This document shows, in pieces, positions 1-11,180 of a stretch of DNA of 64,000 nt (position 1 is the first letter of the stretch; each line of letters begins with the position of its first letter). The stretch lies in the NCBI GenBank assembly GCA_008638375.1, contig CM018033.1:19427794-19491793 (forward strand), written 5' to 3'. The notes under the pieces were generated by a model. The model did no database searches, was not told the origin of the DNA, and saw only the letters and a program-made list of their open reading frames with translations. This DNA comes from Nyssa sinensis. Lineage: Eukaryota; Streptophyta; Magnoliopsida; Cornales; Nyssaceae. The position numbers and the translations under genes were made by a program.

Positions 1-39
1 ACTATTTTCATGTATAACTGATTAATTATTAAAACAGAT

Positions 40-1407
40 ATTTGCACACCTTGAAGCAATATGTGAGTAACAATGCACGACCAGAAGGGTCAATTGCTGA
101 GACTTACGTTGATGCTGAATGTCTCACCTTCTGCTCTATGCATCTTGAAGATATTGAGACAAGGTTTAATCGTCAAGATCGAAATTTTGATAGATGTCCA
201 GGGTAGCAACGAACTGGCCTTGCGGTGTTTAATCAGAATGTGCGGCCAATAGGTGCCCGTATATATGAATGATGTCATCCTCAAGACTTGGAAAAAGCCC
301 ACTATATCGTGCTCAACAACTGCGATGAGACATTGCCATATTTTAAGTAAGTTTATCAAAATCATTGCAATACTACGTTAGTACACAAATCTAAGTTACA
401 TATAACATATCTCATCTTATGTAGTGAGCATACGATTGAGCTTCAGAGAGAACATGTATCAAGTTCTGATCTAGAGCAAAGACAATAAAATTTGTTTTCG
501 AAGTGGTTCGGAGAACGTGTAAGAATAGGTTTCAATTAATTGTAATTGTATTAGTTAATGCATTTGTATTTAATTAATTTTGTACTTGTATTAAATTAAT
601 AGATGAAGCTATTACGCCACCAAAAATCTCCTGAGGGGTACGATCAATTATATTCTTTGGCATGTGATCCTGATCAAAGGATATCCCACTACACCGGTTT
701 AATTGTTGATGGTGTTCGATTTCACACGAGGGAACGTGAGCTCAGTCGGCGAACACAGAATAGCGGGGTCCTTGTTCAGGGAGATGGTGATGCAGGACAA
801 ACTGTAGAGTACTATAGTGTTTTACAAGACATCATACAGTTACATTATTGCTACGATCAATCTGTGTATCTATTTAAATGTGATTGGTAGGATGTAAGTA
901 ATAAGAAGACTGGAATGCAAATCGATAAGCACTTTATAAGTGTTTATACTTCACATACAACATTTAAAGATGATCCGTATGTTTTTGGAATCTCAAGCAA
1001 AACAAGTTTTCTATTTGAAGGACACAAAAATCAGAGGTGATTAACATGTTGTCCAAAAAACAAAATCTAGAAATGTTTATAATGTACTAGAAGTTGGTGA
1101 GGGAGATGAAGATTTGGAGACGATTAAGGAGGCACTACAAGAAAAGTCTTAATCTGCCCACGATGGTGTTATCCGGCATGATCAGGAAGATGTTACTTCG
1201 TATCGGTTGAATAGAACTGATGTAGAACCATATCATGTCGTAGCTTCCGACATCACCAATACCACACAATTAGATCCGAGGGATGCAACTTTCATTAATG
1301 ATGATGATGACGAGGAAAATGATTTTGATGATGATACATTGCTAGAGTATTGTATCGAGAATGAAGAAATTTCAACAACATATGATGATACAGACTCAGC
1401 TGAATAA
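40..1407 (+). pseudogene. TNP2-like transposase, C-terminal part (DUF4218/DUF4216), degenerate
   Basis: Three coding blocks match the C-terminal half of plant CACTA transposases. Block 40-200 reads YVSNNARPEGSIAETYV and continues to CLTFCSMHLEDIETRF, typical of DUF4218. Block 603-890 has SLACDPDQR and ends in VYLFKCDW, the usual DUF4216 signature, but an in-frame TAG follows at 888-890 where the family continues with tryptophan and aspartate. Block 1207-1407 is an acidic tail (runs of Asp and Glu) ending at a TAA. The AT-rich gap between the first two blocks may be an intron. The catalytic N-terminal part is outside the window. Stops show that the gene is dead. Confidence 0.8.
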
Positions 1408-1575
1408 TTGTAATGGGTGTTACATGTATTAAGATCAAGTGTAATGGATTTCAGCTTTTATAATGTAATGGATTTTCAATTTTATAAGGTAATGGGTATT
1501 CATTTTTATTTCGATAAGGATTTCAATTTTTATGATTAAATAGAAACAATTTTAGTTTTAAACTTTCTTTATAGA

Positions 1576-2934
1576 TATGGTTGGATTAGGTTCACGCAGA
1601 CGCACAGTTATGACAAACCCATCGACCCCTTCCCCCTGATCTACAGGGTCGACCGATCCTACCATCGATGGTATGCATAGTTTGCATTTTTTAATATTTA
1701 TATAAATATCGTACTAATTGTTTCTATTTTATTTCTTCTAAAGCTTCGGCTACCGCCTCTAGATAAGGGCGCGGTAGGGTGAAGAACCGTAGTTTGCAGG
1801 TTCAGATGGAGGCAGCAGGGGGCGCGCGACTTTGGATTGAGATACCTCCGGGCTTGCTGAAGCCAGTTGGTGGGTGGGCACAACAGTTCACCACTGAAGT
1901 CGGCATCATTTGCCGGCTACGCGCCCCACTCCATATTAATGACTAGAGTCGGGTTACTGACACGGAGTGACGGGATATTCATACGCATATCCTGGTATGT
2001 CTTTCATTATTGTGTTCAACTAAATTTTAACATATCTAATGCCGTAATGTTTTGACAATGATATGCTTTATAAGAGAAGTTTGACATCGATCTTCACCTG
2101 CCTCATGTCGTGAAGGTAGTGGACCGTTACTTGGGAGTCCGTTTTAGGGACTATCGACACAAGCTCCACACGCACTACGAGTCGGAGGTGGCAGTCGGTA
2201 GAGAGCCTCACGACAGACCCTACATGGGGGTGGCGGTGGAAGATTGGATGTTACTATACGACTAGTTCGCTAGTGATGTATTCCAGGTAAAAATTGTCAA
2301 AATTAATTTTGTTGTGTAATAAATCATTGTCATTTACACTAACCTTCTTTGTTTTGGCCAAGTATAGGAACTTAGTAAGAAAAATAGTGACAGCAGAAGC
2401 AAGCAAAGGGTGACCCACTATGGTGGATCATGATCTTAATACATGTATCAAGTTCTTATTGTATAATCTTTTCATGAAATTAATCTTCACAAGCTACTGT
2501 TTATTTGCTGGAGCAAGACCAGGAGACCGGTGCACCACCCAGCCTCATTGAGTTGTGGCACAAGACGCACTACAATCCCAAGTAGTAACATATATTTATG
2601 TTTTTATAGGAGGAGATGGTCCAGCTGCGTGTTCAGCTGACCCCTAAAGGTAAGCATCCCCTGACCGATGACCAAATACGGGAGACTGTTCTAGGTAAGA
2701 GGCGCGGATATGTGCCTAGCTTAGGGAGTGGGATGGAGCTGACGGCATCATCCTCTACCGTCGAGAGTGATGCTAGGTTTCATGCAGCCACCCAGAGAGC
2801 TGAGGCAGTTGAGAGACAGAATGCAATGCTGGAACAGAGGATGACAGAGCTCCAGGAATGCCACACCCAGCTAGAGGCTCTTATGCAGATGGTCCTCGAC
2901 CAGCAGGGAGGCTTTGTTCAGCCTTGGTAAGTTT
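1576..2934 (+). pseudogene. TNPA-like second ORF of the CACTA element, degenerate
   Basis: A chain of short coding blocks interrupted by AT-rich gaps that look like introns. Block 2081-2290 encodes LPHVVKVVDRYLGVRFRDYR followed by a stop after WMLLYD. Block 2500-2585 encodes a segment with PPSLIELWHKTHYNPK. Block 2616-2930 (104 codons) contains LTDDQIRETVLGKRRGYV, then a heptad-rich stretch with VERQNAMLEQRMTELQE that looks like a coiled coil. This layout is that of the second protein of plant En/Spm elements, often annotated as plant transposase Ptta/En/Spm. It probably bound the subterminal repeats. Frame breaks make it non-functional. Confidence 0.7.
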
Positions 2935-3039
2935 TTAAAATTATTTACTTTGGTGAATTTGTTTTTTATAGAAAATGTTACGTAAAAGAAAAAGGGATTT
3001 CAGCCTAATAGCCTACAAACCACATGACATACTTCACAT

Positions 3040-4870
3040 ATGAAAATAGACTTACACAAACTTATTTAATTTCATCGATTCGAATGATCGTTAAAAACTT
3101 ATGTAACTTTCCACTTTATAAAGGCCCATTTTGCGGTTTTGACGGACCAAAATGTCAGATATTGGCCTACCAACCCCAAAACCCCATCACACACCTCAAA
3201 AATGATTAAATAGACTTGCACAAACTTACGATACTCGGTTTAGATCACCGGCTTGAAACTTTTACAAGTTTTTGCTCTAAAAAGGCCCATTTTGGGGTTT
3301 TGACCATCCAAAACACTGGATATCAACCCAACGAGCCCAAAACCCCATCACACACCTCAGAAATGATAAAATAGACTTCCACGAACTTACGACACTCTGT
3401 TCGGATTACCGGTTTGAAACGTATGCAAGTTTCTACTCCAAAAATGCCCATTTTGGGGTTTTTACGGGCCAAAACACTAGATATCAACCTAACAAGCCCA
3501 AAACCCCATCAAACACCTCAGAAATGATAAAATATACTTTCACAAACTTACAACACTCGGTTCGGGTCATCGGTTTGAAACTTATGCAAGTTTCTACTCT
3601 AAAAAGGCCCATTTTCGAGTTTTGACGGACCAAAATACCGGATATCGGCCTACCAACCCTGAAACCCTATCACACACCTCACAAATGATAAAATAGACTT
3701 GCACGAACTTACGACACTTAGTTCGGATCACCCGTTTCAAACTTATGCAACGTTTCGCTTCAAAAAGCTCCATTTTAGGGTTTTGACGGACCAAAATGCC
3801 AGATATTGGCCTACCGACCCTGAAACCCTATCACACATCTCACAACTGATTAAATAGACTTATAAAAACTTACAGTACTCGGTTCAGATCACCGATTTGA
3901 AACTTTTACAAGTTTCTGCTCCAAAAAGGCCCATTTTGGGGTTTTAACGGGCTAAAACACCGGATATCAAGCTAATGAGCCCAAAACCCCATCACACACC
4001 TTAGAAATGATAAAATAAACTTGCACGACCTTACAACACTTAGTTCGGATCACTGGTTTGAAACTTATGCAAGTTTATACTCCAAAAAGGCCCATTTTTG
4101 AGTTTTGACAGACCAAAATGCTAGATATCAGCCTACCAACCCTGAAACCCTATCACACACCTCAAAAATGATAACATAGACTTGCACAAACTTACAGCAC
4201 TCTGTTCAGATCACCCGTTTCAAACTTATGCAATTTTCTACTCCAAAAAGGCCCATTTTGAGGTTTTGACGGATCAAACCACCGGATATCGGCCTAACTA
4301 CCCCAAAATCTCATCACACATCTCACAAATGATAAAATGGACTTGCATGAACTTACGACACTCAGTTCGGATCACCCATTTCAAACTATGCAACTTTCTG
4401 CTTCAAAAAGCTCAATTTTGGGGTTTTTACAGAGCAAAATGCTGGATATCGGTCTACCGATCCCGAAACCCTATCACACACCTCAAAAATGATTAACACA
4501 ATTGGCATAAACTTACGGCACTCAGTTCAGATCACCCGTTTCAAACTTTTACAAGTTTCCACTCCAAAAAGGCTCATTTTGGGATTTTTACGGATCAAAA
4601 CACCGGATATCTACCTAACTACCCCAAAACCCCATCACACACCTCACAAATGATAAAATAGACTTGCACGAACTTACGGCACTCAGTTTGGATCACCCGT
4701 TTCAAACTTATGCAACTTTCCACTTCAAAAAGCTCTATTTTGGGGTTTTGACAGACCAAAATGCCGGATATCGGCTTACCGATTCTGAAACCCCATCTCA
4801 CACCTTACAAATGATTAAATAGACTTGTGCAAACTTACGTCACTCGATTCGAATCACCGGTTTGAAACTT
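3040..4870. repeat. Tandem array of a ~161-bp unit, about 11 copies
   Basis: A unit of about 161 bp recurs from roughly 3040 to 4870. The anchor ATAGACTTGCACAAACTTAC and its variants appear near 3203, 3365, 3527, 3687, 3848, 4008, 4169, 4329, 4490, 4651 and 4811. Each unit also carries AAAAAGGCCCATTTTGGGG and CCCCATCACACACCTC. Copies differ from one another by many substitutions, so the array is old. It lies between the transposase remnants and the 3' end of the CACTA element, so it belongs to the element's non-coding 3' region. Short ORFs read across it are not genes. Confidence 0.9.
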
Positions 4871-5329
4871 ATTCTACTTTATATCGTTCTTACTATTTAT
4901 GCATATAAAAAAATATATATCCACATTCTATGTTCATATATATATATATATATATATATATTTAATAAGGGTTCTAATCTATATCATTTGATCTTTATTT
5001 CAGATTGATCGAGATTATTGCACCGCCATCTTTCTGTTCTGCGTTGGGACTTACTATTTTCATTTGTCTTTTCTTTTCATGAACAACTGTAGTTACATTT
5101 TTTGAGACTATTTTTTATTTTTGTATTAATTGATAAATTTTAATTTTACAATTGTAAGTAATTAGTATAATATATATATATATATAAATGTATTTTTCTT
5201 TTAATATATTTATTTCATAATATTTGGATTTTATTGTATATCAGGACGTTTGATACAGGTTTTAAACAGGAATAAAACAAAAAAAAAAAAACAAATAATA
5301 AAGGTCAAAATATGGTGCAGAAAAAAAAA

Positions 5330-5798
5330 ACCTTTTAGCGACGCACACAGAAGCTTCACTAACAAGAAAGAAATTAATTTTTAGCGACGCTTCCTATTCG
5401 TCGCAAAAAATGTGAAATATACTATTAGCGACGCACGAAAAACATCGCTAAAGGTTGGAACCCATGCACTATTTGCGACGTTGTATGTGTGTCGCAAATA
5501 GTAACCTGTAGCAACGCACAATAAGCGTCGCAAAATAGTGTTTTTAACGATGCCATTACGTCCATGTATAATATTAGCAATGCCCATGCCTGATTATTAG
5601 CAACATCATGTGAGCGTCGCTAATAGTCACCTTTAGCAGCACATTCTCGTCTGCGCATCGCAAATTGTATTTGAGACACGACTATTAGCGACGTATGGAG
5701 CGACGCCCATATATGTGTCGCCAAATAGAATTAGCGACGCCTATTACTATTATTAGCGACGTATGTGAGCGTCACTAATAGCCTCTTTTCCTATAGTG
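5330..5798. repeat. CACTA subterminal repeats and 3' terminal end
   Basis: Short motifs of the form TTAGCGACGC and its complement GCGTCGCTAA recur about 15 times in both orientations. The zone ends with GCCTCTTTTCCTATAGTG. Such subterminal arrays are the transposase-binding zones of CACTA elements. The last eight bases, CTATAGTG, are the inverted CACTA terminus. Confidence 0.85.
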
Positions 5799-6330
5799 GT
5801 ATCTTCGGGATCACCAAAAGGAAGTTCTTGGGTTTTCTGCTCTTTTAGAGGGGAATTGAGGCAGACCCCTCACAAATTAGAGCTTTGATCGAGCTAGAGT
5901 CACCAAAGACTGAAAAAGACATGTAGGGCCTAAATCGAAGGATAGCAACTCTGAACCAATTCATTTCCAGATCTACAGATCGGTGCCTCATGTTCTTCAA
6001 AGCCCTAAGAGGGAGTAAGGCCCTCGAATGGATCCCTGAATGCGAAAAGGCCTTCCAGGAGTTAAAGCAATATATGGCCTCCCCCGAGCTCCTTTCCAAA
6101 CCAATACAAAGGGAAAAACTACTTCTGTAGCTTATAGTATCGAAAAAAATGCCGTCAACTAGGCACTGGTCAAAGAAGATAAAGGGATTCAGAGGCCGGT
6201 TTTCTACCTCAGCAAAGTACTCCTAGATACCGAGAAGAGGTATTCCGAAGTTGAAAAGTTGGCTTTTGCCCTAGTGATGTCCGCTCGAAAGTTCGGACCC
6301 TATTTCAAGCGCCCCATTGAAGTCCCTACA
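5799..6330 (+). pseudogene. Ty3/gypsy RT-RNaseH fragment
   Basis: Directly after the CACTA end the plus strand encodes KRKFLGFLLF, then ESPKTEKDM, RRIATLNQFISRSTDRCL and ECEKAFQELKQYMASPELLS. After a frame shift it encodes QRPVFYLSKVLLDTEKRYSE and KLAFALVMSARKFGPYF. This is the end of the reverse transcriptase thumb and the start of RNase H in Ty3/gypsy Pol. In-frame stops and frameshifts are present. The N-terminal part of Pol is not visible, consistent with the CACTA element having inserted into this retroelement. Confidence 0.8.
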
Positions 6331-6702
6331 TCCTACCCTATTTTCACGTGTTTAAGTGAATATAGCTTCTTATGTAGAGGCAAAAGTTTTCTATTCTAAT
6401 AGTGTAAAGATGGCTGCTATGAGTGATAAGTTGAGCTAAATTAATAAAGAATCAAACTTTGAGAATGGTTTATCTCCTTTTGTGTAAGGGTGATTAATTA
6501 GTATTTAGCCCTATCTTTTTTTAAATTTTCTTATCCCAAAAGGGATATTGACTATGTAGAGAGATTCTCCCTAGTGGTGAGAATTGTCTCCCTCCACCTT
6601 ATTCCAATGATTGTCGCACATGTTGGTCCTTAGAAGCTTTCTAGATAGACTTAGAAATTATCTCTTTTATGGAGAATTAGATGATAATTTTTCGTGAATT
6701 AA

Positions 6703-6880
6703 GTTTTGGGCTTTAAGGTCAATGAACAAGGAGTGCAGTAAAGTATTCTTGCTTAAGTGTTCATTTGTGACCTAAAGTAATCGTCTGTGCAATTTTAGGC
6801 TTTAAGGTTAATGAACAAAGAGGGCAAAGTCTGCTTCCTTAATTGTTCACTTGTGACCTAAAGCAAATGTCAAGTTAGTG
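6703..6880. repeat. Two tandem copies of a ~90-bp unit
   Basis: The unit starts TTTTGGGCTTTAAGGTCAAT at 6703 and recurs as TTTTAGGCTTTAAGGTTAAT at 6793. Both copies end near TTGTGACCTAAAG. Confidence 0.8.
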
Positions 6881-7291
6881 GAACCTTATATTTCATCGAG
6901 CAATTAGCTTCACGATGATCAAGGAAACCACGAACAATCCAAAGAAAGAATTTTGATCTTTTATGTGGTTGCTGACATATATAGAATTAGTTGTCACCAC
7001 TTGGAGGTGGTTGTCCAGTATTGAGAAGGACATAGGTGAAATTGACTATGCTTGGATTTAAGTTCCATAGAGATTGCCTTAAGGGATTTCTTATTTTGTC
7101 TTGAGAAATCTATAAGCGATCTTGTTAGCACGGTCTTATCCTAATGACAGATTGATAGGGGCATACTTTAGTTTTGATCATTACAATTGGACTAGTAGTG
7201 AAAGAGATATTTTGTGAAAATTTCTATTTAAGCGTAGTTAAGATTCTGAAGTGCACTAGGATGTGTATTAGATTATTTTTGCAGCTCTTAT

Positions 7292-7417
7292 TGATGGTCA
7301 AATTATTAGATCAGCTTAGTGCTTTGCTCATATGGATTGTCAAATAATTAGAGCGGCGTAGTGCTTTGTTCATATAGATGGTCAAACTATAAGAGCGACT
7401 TAGTATTTTCTCATTGA
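7292..7417. repeat. Three tandem copies of a ~42-bp unit
   Basis: Units start at about 7292, 7334 and 7376. Each carries a GGTCAAATTATTAGA-like start followed by a TTAGTGCTTTGCTCAT-like end. The third copy is the most diverged. Confidence 0.75.
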
Positions 7418-7742
7418 ACTTTAGTTAATTGGTTTCTTTGATATCTAAGTGATGAAAAAAATATATGGTTGGTCATCGTAATTGAGGAAGTAGTTTGGTT
7501 GTAGAGATTCTAGTAGCGTCTTAACATAACGTTGTATAGGCAGGATGATATGTTCATCAGTTATAATTGTATGGCAGCTCTAGCATATACAAGTATTGTG
7601 TTCGTCGAAACTTTATTCCACATTATTAATAAGCTTTACAAGCTTAAGGGATATAAGTATAGGCTATGCCTTTCTCTTTTTGTGGTATCTTTTAGACTTA
7701 GGGTCCATAAGGACAAAACCGTGCAGACTCGCCACTAGGCTT

Positions 7743-7887
7743 GAGATAGCGACAGCCGCTAAATAGCGACGAGGGGCATTGAGATAGTGACAGCCGCTAG
7801 ATAGCGATGAGGGGCATTGAGATAGCGACAGCCGCTAGATAGTGACGAGAGGCATTGAGATAGCGACAGTTGCTAGATAGCGACTAG
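7743..7887. repeat. Four tandem copies of a 38-bp unit with ATAGCGAC motifs
   Basis: The unit GAGATAGCGACAGCCGCTAA plus ATAGCGACGAGGGGCATT repeats at 7743, 7781, 7819 and 7857 (the last is partial). Copies differ by one to four bases, so the array is younger than its surroundings. Confidence 0.9.
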
Positions 7888-9655
7888 ACTAAGATTCGTA
7901 CAACGTATATTCTTATTTTTATGAGATTGAGATTGACATGCCCAATTGAGTGGGAGATCCGTTGTAGCATACATTACATATTGTATGTACTATTAAGATG
8001 ACCTTTGATAAAGAGAGTGACTGAATGTATCCCTGCTTCGTCATTATGTGAGCTCTGAGAACCACTTTGAGTTTCACTGTGCCCTTTATGACCTAAGACT
8101 ACTATGTTATGAAGAAAGAGCTTGATGTTGCTAATTTAGCATATTGCTAAAGGACCATGATTAATGTGGTCCGGCAAGGCATGTCTAGGAAAATAGTTGA
8201 GTTCAATTAGATTAACGTGAGTAACTAAGGAAGATGGTTCCATAATACATTATTGTGTTGTGACTCATTGCCCGGGAAATCTGTCCATTTATGTGTTTAT
8301 CGATGTGATCATGAGTACAATACAGATTAGAGGGTTTAAGCATCGCATTGAGTTAGTTCTCGTGAGGGATAAGGGATGTTGAATCTGGTGTAACGGAATA
8401 GTATAGAGCATAGACGAGATCGTTTGTTTGTTTCTAGTGAGATACTATATTGGTATGATGGTAGCTTGATATAGTACTCCTACCCTGATCTTTCTCGTTC
8501 GGTCGTACGATCCATTTCCTGTGTGTAGAAGGTGATGTAGAAAACTTAATACTCACCCAATGTAGATGAGTGAGAGATGTTGGATATTGGGATAGGCTTG
8601 ACCCGAACCCATAGCCATTTGGGCATCCACAAGATTTGAATGAGAGTTGTGATAAGATTAAAATTCTTATCATTATCTGGTTGGTTCGAATTTCAACCAA
8701 CGCAGATATATACCGCGTTTTTAGTTTCGTGATAGGTGTGGGAGGATTTTAGTTATCCGTCAACTCTCCTAGATCCTCTCTCTATTTTCTCTCTGAGATT
8801 CTTTCGAGGTTACTATCGCGAGACCTTTAGACTTGGATTATGGAAATACATAGGCGACTCGATTTTGTAGCCATCCTATTGACGAGAAAGATTTCTATAT
8901 CGACGTTCATGACAAAGAAGCTCATAACACAAGCTGGTTCCTTCCGCTTCCACGAACCCAGACTAAAAAAGGTAACCGGGTTCAATCCTATTGTTATTTC
9001 ATATATTTCCTTTAACTATCATTGATATTATGGAAACTACAATGCTAAGGGAAAGAAGTTATTCTATGTCAAGTAGATGAGTAGAAATGTACAATAGTTC
9101 ATCTAATACATCATTAGGGAAGCTTACAAAAATAAATATCATTCATCAATACTATGTTTTTGTGCTTAACCATTGCTCAATTGATAATTTCAATAAAATT
9201 CTCTTGCAAAATGACTTCATCAACAAGGAAATCATCTACATCGGGTTCTATTGTTATTTGCTTGCAGTTTGCACCACTGATGTTTACAATGAGAACCTTT
9301 ATGTAGTTGATGTGGTTGCAAAAAATAAATCTATAAGATCATAGTAAACATCTTGTTCTTGGATGATGGTGAACAATTTGGATGCTATGTACCATTGAAT
9401 GACAAAAATGCATTAACAGGAATGCCAACAACTTGTGTTATTTTTTTTTAATTTCTAAGGCAAAGGATTTCAATTGCCAACAACCTAATGTACAAAACAC
9501 ACGTGGAATTATTATAATGAGTGTGTAACAATAATATTATATTAAAATTAGCCACCAAAATGATAATATCATTATTTCTATTAAAAAATAATAAAATATG
9601 AAATTGTGACATATAATATTTCATGAGAAAATTTAATATTGGCTTTGATAGATTG
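7888..9655. other. No recognisable gene
   Basis: Mixed AT-rich sequence. A pyrimidine-rich stretch at 8760-8800 looks like a leader or LTR segment. Short open frames at 8434-8700 (minus), 8840-9025 and 9087-9344 (plus) have no recognisable domain. Confidence 0.5.
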
Positions 9656-10088
9656 TGAGCTAATTAAACCAAGTTAGTATAGTTTTAGTAGGACTCTTAA
9701 TGTTAAGTTCTAGAAGTGGTAGGATTTGATTTGTTTTATCATAATGGGACTAGGATTCTTTATCCTAGTGTGAGTAGTATTATTAATTTGAATAGGATTA
9801 GGATTATAAGTTCTAATTGTATTAGGATTAGACGTCATATAATATATATATATATATAAACATGCAGAAGCCGTGGGATTTTTTGCCGCAAGCCAAAAAA
9901 AAGCCACTCACGTGAGAGTTCTTTAGTGGTTATGAATAATAGTGTGAGTAATTGTTGCTGCAAACAAAAAGGCTTTGTTAAATTATGTTTTTTTTGTGGT
10001 CACATTTTTTGAGGTAGCATATTGAAGTCTTTGTTGCTTTGTTTTTCGAAGGCTTTAATATTATCATCTTGTTGTTTTGGGTCCAACA
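9656..10088 (+). repeat. 5' LTR of the copia element
   Basis: Starts TGAGCTAATTAAACCAAG and ends GTTTTGGGTCCAACA. It matches 14288-14726. It includes an (AT)n tract near 9841 with ATATATATAAAC, a possible TATA region. Confidence 0.85.
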
Positions 10089-10090
10089 AT

Positions 10091-10102
10091 TGGTATCAGA
10101 GC
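10091..10102 (+). other. Primer-binding site (initiator tRNA-Met type)
   Basis: TGGTATCAGAGC lies 2 nt after the LTR end. It is the usual plant copia priming sequence complementary to initiator methionine tRNA. Confidence 0.9.
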
Positions 10103-10122
10103 CTGATTTCTTAATTTGTGAA

Positions 10123-11145
10123 GATGTCTTCACTTATTTGTACGGTTTACAAATTGGATAGGAAATCTCCTTTTCATATTTGGGAGACTGTGATGATGAC
10201 CTTTTAATTCAAGCGGTTTGACGACGAAATTCATTAAAGAAGAGCTTACAGCAGATGAGCAAATAAGGCAAGTATACTTCAAAACTTTAAATTATATTCA
10301 TCAAGTATTAGATATTTCTGTTCTTAGTAAAATTACCCATGTTCAGTCTACGAAACAAGCATAGGATATTCTTAAAAAAATATAAGTTGGTGTTGATAAG
10401 GTAAAAAATGCTAGATTACAAAAACTGCATAGAGATTTTGAGTTATTGCAGATGGAAAAATCAAAAACTATTTTTGATTATTTTTTGTGGACCGTGGCAC
10501 TTGTTAATGAGATGAGGACTAATGGTGAACAAATAGCAGATCGTCAAATAATTGAAAAAATTCTTCGAAACTTAACATTGCGGTTTGAATATACAGTGAC
10601 TACTATTGAAGAGTCTGCTAACTTGGAGTCCATGACAGCGGATGAATTACAGGGTTCGTTGACCGTTCATAAACAATGCTTGAATGAGAGATCAAAAAAT
10701 TCAGTTGAAGAAGCTTTGCAAGCTCAATTAAATTTTAAGAACGAAAAAGACGAGTCTTGGAATAATTTAGAATAATGCAGGATTTAATCAACGTTTTCAA
10801 GGCTACCAGAATAGAGGGTAGAATCATAACAATAGAAGAGGCAGAGGCAATAATAGGCAAAATAGATCCGGTGGAGGAAAAGGCGAGGCAATCAATGGCA
10901 AAATAACAATCAGTGACAGAACAATAATCATTGGCAGAATAACAATCAGTGGTAGAACAATAATCAATGGCAGAATAATAATTGGTAGCACAAACTAGTC
11001 TAAGGAAGAGGGGACGGTAACAATTCTAACCCACAATCTCATAAATCCAATATTCAATGTTTTAATTGTGGCAAGTTTGGGCATAAGAAGTCTAATTGCA
11101 GATCTAAAAGACCGAATAATAGAGATCATCAAGCTAATGTTGCTG
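10123..11145 (+). pseudogene. copia gag, degenerate
   Basis: The frame opens with an ATG at 10123 (MSSLICTVYKLDRKSPFHIW) and breaks after about 25 codons. The best preserved block is 10446-10775, with DYFLWTVALVNEMRTNGEQ and ILRNLTLRFEYTVTTIEES, matching the UBN2-type gag domain of plant copia elements. A repeat-rich Asn/Gln segment follows. A CCHC zinc knuckle CFNCGKFGHKKSNC sits near 11058-11099 (CX2CX4HX4C intact). Frame breaks separate the blocks. Confidence 0.85.
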
Positions 11146-11180
11146 AAAATAATCCTGGTGGTAATAATGAAGTAGAGATA

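Larger units (their letters stand above)
1..5798 (+). mobile_element. CACTA (En/Spm-like) DNA transposon, 3' part
   Basis: The right part of a CACTA-superfamily transposon; its left end lies outside the window. In order it shows remnants of a TNP2-type transposase (40-1407), remnants of a second TNPA-like reading frame (about 1576-2934), a 161-bp tandem array (about 3040-4870), a zone of short GCGACG-type motifs in both orientations (5330-5785), and a terminus reading CTATAGTG at 5791-5798. The reverse complement of that end begins CACTATAGGAAAA, a typical terminus of this superfamily. Both reading frames contain stops, so this copy is defective. The 3-bp target duplication cannot be checked without the left end. 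Confidence 0.85.
6331..7742. other. Non-coding stretch rich in local tandem duplications
   Basis: I see no gene here. Two small tandem duplications are listed separately. The sequence could be decayed LTR or untranslated retroelement DNA following the gypsy fragment, but no terminal or priming site is clear. Confidence 0.5.

Noticed and set aside
3040..4870. Regularly spaced repeats that could suggest a CRISPR-like array
   Set aside because: The whole 161-bp unit repeats, including what would be the spacers, and it lies inside a plant CACTA element.
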